From: Nanobdellota archaeon
Lineage (GTDB): Archaea; Nanobdellota; Nanobdellia; Pacearchaeales; GW2011-AR1
Assembly (NCBI GenBank): GCA_021799535.1
Contig: JAJZAH010000006.1
Span: forward strand, 1 to 42,381
Length of the DNA: 42,381 nt
Direction of reading: 5' to 3'
Part shown: positions 32,546-39,963 of the stretch, one piece after another
How positions within the stretch are numbered: the stretch's first letter is position 1
Layout: every line of letters starts with the position of its first letter
Made by a program: the position numbers and the translations under genes
Notes under the pieces: model-generated
Databases searched by the model: none
Told to the model about the DNA's origin: nothing
Seen by the model: the letters and a program-made list of their open reading frames with translations, nothing else

Positions 32546-32554
32546 CAATTTATA
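32546..32554 (+). repeat. Direct repeat (putative target-site duplication), right copy
   Basis: CAATTTATA, identical to the copy at 31554-31562, follows the right terminal inverted repeat directly. Confidence 0.6.
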
Positions 32555-32608
32555 AATCAAAAGCCTTTGAAAGTCTCTTGTTTTAAGGAAGCCAGATGAG
32601 AAAGATTG

Positions 32609-34018
32609 TTAATGCCCCCGGCGACTCAAAGTTTTATTTGAATTGTAATTCTGGCTTGACAGGTATGAAACTTCTTTACCTTTAAGAGTCTCGTATTTTG
32701 CAAAGTCTTCCCCCGGAAGATTATCCTTATCCCTGCTTTTGATATGATTTATCACATCAAGCCAGTCAATTATCCCATAAACCCTGTATGTCAGGGTGTA
32801 AGGAGTTTCATCCGAGCCGGTGTAATTTCTTAGGTAACCATACCATTTCCTGAAGTTGACATTTGTCAGCATTATGTCCTTATTGTAAGGCGGCTCTGTC
32901 ATATGTGAAGTGACCATTGAAGCTTCTTTTATCATATCCCCGTCTGTCTTGTAAATTATTCCCATGTGGACATCCCCCCTCTGGACTTTCCCTTTCATGG
33001 GCCCATTTTTATAGAACCTTGTGAAAAGAAGCACTTGGCCGGGATAAAACCGTTTGATTCCGAAGTTTTCAGGATTCACATCAGAATAACTGTCGGAGTT
33101 CAGGATTTTCTCAAGATTGCCTCCTTCAAATAAATGTATATCTTTCGAGAGACCAATTCTTTCAATATAGTTTTTTATTATCGCGGGGCTTTTCTGCCTG
33201 TAGCTGTTGCCGCCCATGTGAGCCTGAGAAAGCTCCTTTTCGAGGTCAATTCCGGCAGTTTTCATTATAAGAGTCACAGGGTCCGAGCAAACTAAGGCTT
33301 TGTAGTTGATTTTGAAATAATCCCCATAAAGGTTCTCATAAAAACCGAGGATTTCTTTTGCATCTTTCCAGTCGATAGAATCTTTTTTTGAAAAGCGGCT
33401 GAGGACAAAGTAAGGCGGATAGTTCCATTCATCAACGAATCTGAGGCTGTCCTCAGGAGATCCTTCCCGTTCCAGGATGACCTTCATGGGAACTACATCA
33501 TCTGTCCCATAGAAGCTCTTGACATCAAGCTTTTTTCCATCCTTTGAGTATACAAGAAAAGGCCCATTTCTCACTTCCGATACGCCGTCTGTCCTGACGA
33601 TAAGTTCAGAATCATCATAAGACAAGCTGGCCTTGCTTTTAGAGTCGGAATTATTATAGAGGTAAGCGAATTTGTAGAAAACGGTAGGACTCTTAAAAGG
33701 ATATGTAACACTCACAAGAGAATCGGGAGAATAATTGACGAGGCCTGAATTGAGATTAAGTATGGAGTGCGGAGGAACCTCAATATTTGCCGTTTTTCCG
33801 TCCCTAAGTGAAACATTGTCAGAAAGGTTGAATTTGGAAAGATAAGGAGCCTCAAAATAAGGATGTTTCAGCCTGTCAAAACCTTCAAAACTTTTTTCAT
33901 AAAGTTCTCTGGCCGCTTTGGGAGGAGACTCTCCCTCGACCAAGCTCCTCATACCCATATTAGGACTCATAAATGCAAGAAGCACTCCAAGCCCTGCTGC
34001 TGTGATAAATTTTCTCAT
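32609..34018 (-). CDS. Exported DUF1287/NlpC-P60-like Cys-His protein
   Basis: 469 aa with an N-terminal signal peptide or anchor (about 1-22). The N-terminal half (about 50-200) is beta-rich and unrecognised. The C-terminal half (about 235-420) has VCSDPVTLIMKTAGIDLEKEL with Cys244 and QRGDVHMGIIYKTDG with His351, the arrangement seen in DUF1287 and NlpC/P60-like amidases (C-[ST]-D...GiDL...GD...HiGi). Such enzymes cleave peptidoglycan peptides in bacteria; archaea lack peptidoglycan, so the target may be a neighbouring cell or another amide. Possible bacterial origin. It starts about 40 nt from the end of the transcription-free gap before the DUF378 gene. Confidence 0.7.
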   Translation of the reverse strand: MRKFITAAGLGVLLAFMSPNMGMRSLVEGESPPKAARELYEKSFEGFDRLKHPYFEAPYLSKFNLSDNVSLRDGKTANIEVPPHSILNLNSGLVNYSPDSLVSVTYPFKSPTVFYKFAYLYNNSDSKSKASLSYDDSELIVRTDGVSEVRNGPFLVYSKDGKKLDVKSFYGTDDVVPMKVILEREGSPEDSLRFVDEWNYPPYFVLSRFSKKDSIDWKDAKEILGFYENLYGDYFKINYKALVCSDPVTLIMKTAGIDLEKELSQAHMGGNSYRQKSPAIIKNYIERIGLSKDIHLFEGGNLEKILNSDSYSDVNPENFGIKRFYPGQVLLFTRFYKNGPMKGKVQRGDVHMGIIYKTDGDMIKEASMVTSHMTEPPYNKDIMLTNVNFRKWYGYLRNYTGSDETPYTLTYRVYGIIDWLDVINHIKSRDKDNLPGEDFAKYETLKGKEVSYLSSQNYNSNKTLSRRGH

Positions 34019-34108
34019 TAGAAAAACAAAAAGGCCCGATTTATAACTTTTTCCTTACAAATGACAGTTAAAATTAAAAATAACAAATTAAAAGGTGGCG
34101 GAGAATTT

Positions 34109-34300
34109 TTAGTTCTTGAAAAAAACAAAAATTCCGTAAATAGCGGAGATTCCCACAAGAATGTAGATAATGCTCCCTACCATGCTTGCCGCACCGAAAA
34201 TGGCGCTGATCACGTTGAAGCCAAATGCTCCAACAAGCCCCCAATTGATTCCACCAATCAGGACAAGGATCATAGCGATGATATCTAAAGCGTTTTTCAT
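34109..34300 (-). CDS. DUF378 small membrane protein (63 aa)
   Basis: Two-helix membrane protein with the DUF378 signature: LDIIAMILVLIGGINWGLVG, FGFNVISAIFG and IIYILVGISAIYGI. Function unknown in all species. It has the best Shine-Dalgarno of the window, AAGGAGGTAA (GGAGGT at 34307-34312 in plus coordinates) 6 nt from the ATG. Confidence 0.9.
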   Translation of the reverse strand: MKNALDIIAMILVLIGGINWGLVGAFGFNVISAIFGAASMVGSIIYILVGISAIYGIFVFFKN

Positions 34301-34399
34301 AGTGTTACCTCCTTATGATCTATCAAGACGCAGGGGATTTATTAAATTTTCTTTTGAGAGGTCAGAAAAAATTAAAAACACCCATGACTTCGAAATCAT

Positions 34400-34783
34400 A
34401 TGGGAGCGGCAAAAGCGGCCCAAAAAAGAGGGAGCCCAAAAAAATCAAGTGCAGGCAAAGAGAGCATTTCATATGACCCCAAACTTTTGCGGATAAGCGC
34501 AGGTGAAATGTCAAGCCGCATCCCCATGAAAGAAAAGGTATTCTACGGCTTTTTGATGTATTTCATAGGGGTATTCGTAGTGAACTTCTTCTCAAAAGGG
34601 TTGTCCGAAAATCTTTTGCTGAGCCCTGTACAGGCAGCGGATTTTCTTGGAGAACAGATCCTCACACTTGTCAGAATACCTGTTGTGGTTGCGAATATAG
34701 TCGGTTTCCTTCTGACCTCGATTTTCTTCTTTTTTGGCTATACTATATCCGAAGAGATAAAAAGCAGGGTAAAAAGAAGTTAA
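34400..34783 (+). CDS. Membrane protein, two helices (127 aa)
   Basis: Basic, Ser/Lys-rich N-terminal 45 residues followed by two membrane helices (about 47-66 and 95-117) and a short basic tail. The first ATG (34400) gives 127 aa; ATG at codon 37 or 43 could be used instead and would give just the membrane part. Function unknown. It lies 31 nt upstream of the helicase gene on the same strand. Confidence 0.6.
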   Translation: MGAAKAAQKRGSPKKSSAGKESISYDPKLLRISAGEMSSRIPMKEKVFYGFLMYFIGVFVVNFFSKGLSENLLLSPVQAADFLGEQILTLVRIPVVVANIVGFLLTSIFFFFGYTISEEIKSRVKRS

Positions 34784-34814
34784 GAATATAAACAGATCGG
34801 GTTTCTAGATTTTC

Positions 34815-36680
34815 ATGGTCGTGATACCAGAGTATAAAAGAGATAAATCAGCCGATGAAAGGCTCGTTTTGGAGGGAATCTCACAAATCCCTTTTCCGGC
34901 CGGCAAAAACCTGCTTGCGGATTTCCTGCATGGTGAAAGCAACAATGCTTCCATCGAGAAAAATAATCTTTTTGACCTTGACGGTTTCGGCTCCATGGAT
35001 TATATGGATAAATACAGTATAATCAATATAATAGAAAAATTGTCTGATGAAGGACTGATTGAATCTTCTCCTTCAGTGTTCAACAAAGAATCAAAAGTCC
35101 TTTCAGTTTCCCAAAACGGTAAAAACAAATCTCTTTGGAAAGCCCGAAGTGAAGCAGCAAATCCGGCAGGAGACGAGATAACCCGGGAGGAGATAATATC
35201 CTTGAAGGAGCTCGATTCATTTCTGTCAGGATTCAACGACGACCAAAAGAGGGCCATCGTCAGTCGTTCTCAAAAAATACTCTGCATAGCTGGGGCTGGA
35301 TCAGGAAAAACCATGGTCCTGACAAAAAGGGTGGAATTTCTCGCGAAGCTAAAAAGGATTAAGTCAGAGAGGATACTTGCCATAACTTTCACAAGGAAAG
35401 CCAAGGAAGAGATGGAAAGAAGATTAAAAAAGTCGGGCATGACAGCAGTCGTTGAAACATTCAACTCTTTCTGCGAAAAGATACTCCTCAAGAACACAGC
35501 TATCATATATGGGAAGAAGATGAAGGTTGCAGGAAAAGAAGACAAGATCATCGCCGTGCTGAGAGCTCTTGGAGAAATAGGATTGGAACTCCCGGAAGCT
35601 ATTGGGCTGTATTTTTCCGGGGGGGAGAAGCCTGAAAAAGATTTTTATGAACTTCAGAATATTTTCATATCGGATGTATTTGAAGTTTTTGAAAAATTCC
35701 GTATCTCGGGCATTTCAGCGGAGGAATTCAAAAAGATATACTTTGGGGAAAAAGGAGAAGACAAAATAGAAGATATGATCCACAAAATGATAGTATTTCT
35801 GGAAAAATATATGGCATCAGCAGGGTTGAGGACTTATGCAGATCAGGTTAAAGATACAATAAATTTCTTTAAAATTCATCCAAAAAAGACTCCAAAATTC
35901 GATCACATACTTGTCGATGAATTTCAGGATGTAAATGAAGAACAAGCCCAATTGCTGAATGTGCTTAATCCGGAGAACCTTTTTTGCGTCGGAGACCCAA
36001 GACAGTCCATATTCGGATGGAGAGGTTCGCAGATGAAATATATCATAAACTTCAGGAAAAGCTATCCAGAAGCCCAGATTATAATGTTAAAAAAGAACTA
36101 CAGAAGTAACAGGAATATCATAGAGTTCATAAACAGCTCAATCAAAGAGATGGGCTTTCCGGGATTGGAAGCAAATTTTGACGGAAAAAAGGAAATAAAA
36201 ATCCTGCAGTTCAGCTCTGAAAGTGAAGAGTTTGTTTTTGTCAAAGACAAGATAGCAGAATCCAAAATTCCAAGGAAAGAGATTTTCGTCTTAGCAAGGA
36301 CAAACAGGGAACTGCAGTCACTGTCAGCTCTGCTGAAAAAGTCCGGAATAAAGCACGTCATAAAAAGTGAAAACAGGAATGAAATAGATGCAAAAGAGGA
36401 TGAGGTCACCCTTTCAACGATACATTCGATAAAAGGACTCGAGGCAGAAACGGTATTTGTCGTCGGGTGCACCCCATTAAATTTTCCGCCAAGGTATAAT
36501 GAGCATCCGATAATCGGGAGGGTCAAACTTTATAATTACGACGAAAAGGCAGAGGAAAAAAGGCTTTTTTATGTGGCAATAAGCAGGGCAAAAAACAGCC
36601 TCTATCTGACTTACTCAGGGAAAAGGCATACTTATTTCATCAGCAGTGAGATGGAAGAAATTGCACAAGAAGACAAATAA
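34815..36680 (+). CDS. UvrD/Rep-family SF1A helicase with N-terminal RQC-like domain
   Basis: 621 aa. Residues about 15-105 resemble the RecQ C-terminal winged helix (ISQIPFPAGKNLLADFLHGE ... LIESSPSVFNKESKVLSVSQNG). Helicase motifs then follow in order: Q-like FNDDQKRAI, Walker A AGAGSGKT (159-166), motif Ia TFTRKAKEEM, Walker B DEFQD (368-372), GDPRQSIFGWRG, KNYRSN, STIHSIKGLEAETVFVV and LFYVAISRAK. It unwinds DNA 3' to 5' in repair or replication-fork processing. It is shorter than bacterial UvrD (about 720), with a small 2B domain. The RQC-like domain before the motor suggests structured-DNA recognition. AATATAAAC near 34786-34794 may be its promoter. Confidence 0.9.
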   Translation: MVVIPEYKRDKSADERLVLEGISQIPFPAGKNLLADFLHGESNNASIEKNNLFDLDGFGSMDYMDKYSIINIIEKLSDEGLIESSPSVFNKESKVLSVSQNGKNKSLWKARSEAANPAGDEITREEIISLKELDSFLSGFNDDQKRAIVSRSQKILCIAGAGSGKTMVLTKRVEFLAKLKRIKSERILAITFTRKAKEEMERRLKKSGMTAVVETFNSFCEKILLKNTAIIYGKKMKVAGKEDKIIAVLRALGEIGLELPEAIGLYFSGGEKPEKDFYELQNIFISDVFEVFEKFRISGISAEEFKKIYFGEKGEDKIEDMIHKMIVFLEKYMASAGLRTYADQVKDTINFFKIHPKKTPKFDHILVDEFQDVNEEQAQLLNVLNPENLFCVGDPRQSIFGWRGSQMKYIINFRKSYPEAQIIMLKKNYRSNRNIIEFINSSIKEMGFPGLEANFDGKKEIKILQFSSESEEFVFVKDKIAESKIPRKEIFVLARTNRELQSLSALLKKSGIKHVIKSENRNEIDAKEDEVTLSTIHSIKGLEAETVFVVGCTPLNFPPRYNEHPIIGRVKLYNYDEKAEEKRLFYVAISRAKNSLYLTYSGKRHTYFISSEMEEIAQEDK

Positions 36681-36873
36681 AAATAAATGGACCAAAGATT
36701 TTGACAAGGAGAATGACTCAAAATAAATAAAATTACCTGCCGGACATCCCAGGCATATCTCAGATGCCATAAGATTAATATGGAATCCGCAGACAAAAGT
36801 ACCGGAAGGGTCCGGAGGTTCCGATAAAGTCAATCCCGTAAAGATTTATAAAATAGAGATTTACCCAAAAGAT

Positions 36874-37569
36874 ATGAATAATAAAGACTGGATCGAAACT
36901 TTTGAAAATGAAGAAGAGCCGGTCAGAATCAAAAATAGGCTTTTGGATTTATCCAGTTCATGCTTCAGGATGATATCTGAGGATCTTGAAGACAAAAGCT
37001 GGCCCATGAACCATGAAAAGCACACGATGGAAGAATTCCTTGAAATAGCAAAATTCGGCGTGAGAGGATTCTATCAGGGTCGCCTCGAATCTGAGGTCGT
37101 AAAAAAAGAAATTAAGAATTTTTTAAGGAAAAATATAAATTTAGACCCATACAGGGCGATAGTCCAAAGACACTTGGAGAATAAAGAGGAAGCTGTCAGA
37201 AATTTCATGCTTGACTTAAAAGATTACGAATTCGATGTTACTATTCCTGTGATGAACGGGGGGCTTGAGCCGGCATTGCTTGTAAAGTCAAGGGACGGGA
37301 TAATCCCCGTCAGATATTCGACAATAAAGTATTCAGACAAAGAGCCTTATGTACCCCCATGTTATGAAAAAGATTTAAAGGGAGATATTGAAAAAAAGAG
37401 TATACTCATAACAGAAGATATTATCGCAACAGGCGAATCCATACTTGGCATCGCCGGTCTCGTGAAAAGTCTGGATCCCGAAGAATTGTACCTGAGCACC
37501 GTGAAGTGGGAAGGGGGAGAGATTTGCGGAAACGAAAAGATCAAAGATACCTTATGGAGATACGTGTAG
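36874..37569 (+). CDS. Phosphoribosyltransferase-like protein
   Basis: 231 aa. The C-terminal half has KSILITEDIIATGESILGI, the PRPP-binding loop of type I phosphoribosyltransferases (E181, D182, T186, G187, S189), preceded by a beta strand with VTIPVMNGGLEPALLV (the flexible-loop/PPi region). The N-terminal 110 residues are helical and unlike the common purine or pyrimidine enzymes, so the base substrate is unknown; a regulatory or nucleotide-salvage role is possible. TTTATAAAAT at 36845-36854 fits a leaderless start. Ends 1 nt from the stop of the convergent zinc protein gene. Confidence 0.75.
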   Translation: MNNKDWIETFENEEEPVRIKNRLLDLSSSCFRMISEDLEDKSWPMNHEKHTMEEFLEIAKFGVRGFYQGRLESEVVKKEIKNFLRKNINLDPYRAIVQRHLENKEEAVRNFMLDLKDYEFDVTIPVMNGGLEPALLVKSRDGIIPVRYSTIKYSDKEPYVPPCYEKDLKGDIEKKSILITEDIIATGESILGIAGLVKSLDPEELYLSTVKWEGGEICGNEKIKDTLWRYV

Positions 37570-37570
37570 G

Positions 37571-38716
37571 TCACTCGAAAATCCCACCAACGATGCTTTC
37601 CCTTGTCTCTTCCCTGAAACAGTCTTCGCAGATTTCTTTATTGTTTCTCTTGCTTACCTTAAAAGTGAACGGATCCTTAAAGTCCCCGCACTTGTCGCAT
37701 CTTTTCGAGCAGTCTCTGCAATAGAAGTAACCAGAAAGTTTATCTTGCCTTGCATGATCTTTGCACACAACCCTCGAACATCTAAAACATCTCACGGAAC
37801 AGTCCTTGCATATTTTCTTGGAGCATATGTCGCATGAATTCCTAAGGCACTTCTTGCAGAATTCTTTCTTGCAGGAATCACACACTCTTGTGCAGTATTT
37901 GCAGACCGCATGGCCCGAATTGCATATCACGACTTCTTTTATTTCATCAGAACAGCTTTCGCACGCAAGCCCTAAGACTGTTTCAGAAATGGGATCATAC
38001 TGCACTGTAAAAGATTTTTTTATATTGCCTTTAAAGATGTCAAGAGAAAATACATATACGGGATAGTAGATTATTGTCATCTTAACGAGCTTGTTTTCAA
38101 TATTCAGGAGATGCTTTTGGTTCTCAAGCTGTAAAGCCCTTGTTTTATCCTTCTCTATCTCATCAAAGTTCATCTTCTCCCTAAGTGAATTAATGAGCTT
38201 TTTCTGCTCCCTTATTTTTTCTATGTCGCCGCTTTTCGAGAACTCCATAAGTTTCTCCGCAATGCTATTTAAGTCATTCCTGAATCTTTTGGTTTCAGAT
38301 ACGAAGCTCTCTTCTATTTTCTCCTTCTCTTTTTCGAGATAATTTTTAAGCATCCTGGAGATCTCATTTGTTTTCCCCTGAACTAATTTTTTGAGCTCTT
38401 CTTTCGCGATAAAATAGTCGTTTTTGTAATCAGGCAGCTTTACCTCCTTCTCATTCCCTTCAGTGACGGAATATTCAGAAAGGTCTCCTCTTATGGGCTT
38501 GCCGTTGAAGATGTAAACCGCATTCGTAACCCGCTCCTTTTTCCCAAGATAATCAAAGCAGGTTTCAAATTGGAACCTGTAGAAAAAGCCCGGTTTTTCC
38601 TTGAAAGCAATTCTTTTAATCTCCGAATTAGGAAAAGAAATCCTTTTCATGAGCTCATCGGACGGGCTCACGGAAAAATTGATTTTCAGAAACGATTTCT
38701 CTTCAGGGCCTTCCAT
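37571..38716 (-). CDS. Coiled-coil protein with cysteine-rich multi-zinc C-terminus
   Basis: 381 aa. Residues about 95-210 are a Lys/Glu-rich coiled coil (ELKKLVQGKTNEISRMLKNY and after). Residues about 255-370 contain over twenty cysteines in CxxC and CxxxC pairs (CESC, CKYC, CDSC, CKKC, CDIC, CKDC, CFRC, CRDC, CDKC, CEDC), with His as possible extra ligands, which would bind several zinc ions, like stacked B-box, RING or treble-clef fingers. The N-terminal 90 residues are beta-rich. No signal peptide. Function unknown; a nucleic-acid or protein-binding scaffold is likely. TTTATATAAA at 38738-38747 lies about 22-31 nt ahead of its ATG. Confidence 0.8.
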   Translation of the reverse strand: MEGPEEKSFLKINFSVSPSDELMKRISFPNSEIKRIAFKEKPGFFYRFQFETCFDYLGKKERVTNAVYIFNGKPIRGDLSEYSVTEGNEKEVKLPDYKNDYFIAKEELKKLVQGKTNEISRMLKNYLEKEKEKIEESFVSETKRFRNDLNSIAEKLMEFSKSGDIEKIREQKKLINSLREKMNFDEIEKDKTRALQLENQKHLLNIENKLVKMTIIYYPVYVFSLDIFKGNIKKSFTVQYDPISETVLGLACESCSDEIKEVVICNSGHAVCKYCTRVCDSCKKEFCKKCLRNSCDICSKKICKDCSVRCFRCSRVVCKDHARQDKLSGYFYCRDCSKRCDKCGDFKDPFTFKVSKRNNKEICEDCFREETRESIVGGIFE

Positions 38717-38804
38717 GATAATCTAATGCTTAAAATCTTTATATAAATTATTGGTTTTCAAGGTTTTCAAGAAGTTTTATATAAGAAACGGGCTTAAAGG
38801 GTTA

Positions 38805-39716
38805 ATGGACTTCAAAAAAGTCATTTTATCTTTGTTCACGCTTATAGCAGTCGCAATGATAATCCTGTACTGGATCATATCATCCGGACAGGTAAGGTTC
38901 ACGGAGAACTCAAACCCAAACTTTAATGTAGGGAACATATCAAGCAATATGCAGTTTTACAAGAATATGAGATACCCAAGCTCTAATATTTCATATAAGA
39001 TAGAGAACAACTGTTCTCTAGAGAGAAGGAATGCTATGGAGGAAGCGCTCATATATGTGGAGAACCTAACTGTTTTAAGATTCTACCCTGTCTCGCAAAA
39101 CCCTGAAATCGCCATAAGCTGTGATTATAAAACTATCCCTTCAGGAGAAGCTTTCGTCGCAGGAGAAGGAGGCCCCATAAAGATAATAGCAGAGGATAAC
39201 TTCGATGTCATCCTCAAAGGAGAAGTGCTTTTACTAAGAGATTCACAATGCCCGAGGCCAAATATAGAGATACATGAACTCATGCATGCATTGGGATTTG
39301 CGCACTCCAAAAACCCGGAGAATATAATGTATCCTGTAAGCGACTGTTCACAGACTCTCGGAACGGATATCCCCTCAAAGATAAATGAGTTATACTCATT
39401 TCCGTCTTATCCGGATCTTAAAGTATCAAATGTATCAGCGTCGATAAAAGGCATTTACATGGATATGAACCTTACAGTGCAGAATGTGGGGCTTGCTAAT
39501 TCAACAGGCGGAAACTTAATTATATATGCCGACGGGACAGAAGTAAAAAACCTCAGCATCGACGGGCTGGGAATAGGGGACGGGCTGGGAATTAAACTTA
39601 CAAATATAATTATTCCAAAAATAAAAACAAGTGAATTAAAAGTATCAGTAGAGACAAACCAAAGTGAGCTTTCCCTTTCTAATAATAATGTAACGCTAAG
39701 TGCGCTGCAAAATTAA
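38805..39716 (+). CDS. Membrane-anchored metzincin (matrixin-like) metalloprotease
   Basis: 303 aa from ATG 38805, chosen over an in-frame TTG at 38751 because a TATA-like TTTTATATAAG (38775-38785) would fall inside the longer form. An N-terminal membrane helix (about 6-26) is followed by a catalytic domain with HELMHALGFAH (zinc ligands His157, His161, His167; catalytic Glu158) and a Met-turn NIMYP (Met175). Residues about 205-300 form a CARDB-like domain with NxS/T sites (LKVSNVSASIKG, LTVQNVGLANSTGG). Predicted to face outside and cleave surface or environmental proteins. The cysteine pairs may be disulphides. Divergent from the zinc protein gene. Confidence 0.88.
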   Translation: MDFKKVILSLFTLIAVAMIILYWIISSGQVRFTENSNPNFNVGNISSNMQFYKNMRYPSSNISYKIENNCSLERRNAMEEALIYVENLTVLRFYPVSQNPEIAISCDYKTIPSGEAFVAGEGGPIKIIAEDNFDVILKGEVLLLRDSQCPRPNIEIHELMHALGFAHSKNPENIMYPVSDCSQTLGTDIPSKINELYSFPSYPDLKVSNVSASIKGIYMDMNLTVQNVGLANSTGGNLIIYADGTEVKNLSIDGLGIGDGLGIKLTNIIIPKIKTSELKVSVETNQSELSLSNNNVTLSALQN

Positions 39717-39949
39717 AAGTCAGAATCCAGCAACTCTAAGGTTTCATCAAAATCTGGATCTTCGTTGAGTTCCTCTTTTTCCTCCGTTTTCATAAGTTCT
39801 GCAAGCCTTGCTTGCCCCTCATTTACTAAAATTGCGTTATGCACACAACTATTTAAACATTTCTGGTTTCCCGATGATATTTTCAGGTTTCTCCCTCGGC
39901 AAAAAGATTTAAAAATGCCATTTTCTTCGCGAAGAAGGCGACTCTTCAA
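39713..39949 (-). CDS. Possible small acidic protein (up to 78 aa)
   Basis: The C-terminal half (ARLAELMKTEEKEELNEDPD, then TLELLDSDF) is acidic and looks coding, while the N-terminal part from ATG 39949 is less convincing and spans a TATA-like CTATTTAAAC (39848-39857). The true start may be a later GTG or ATG. It overlaps the convergent protease stop by 4 nt. No family known. Confidence 0.3.
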   Translation of the reverse strand: MKSRLLREENGIFKSFCRGRNLKISSGNQKCLNSCVHNAILVNEGQARLAELMKTEEKEELNEDPDFDETLELLDSDF

Positions 39950-39963
39950 AGATAACAGAAAGA

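Noticed and set aside
36098-36526. Minus-strand 142-codon frame inside the helicase gene
   Set aside because: Opposite helicase motifs IV-V; Ser/Leu-rich shadow composition.
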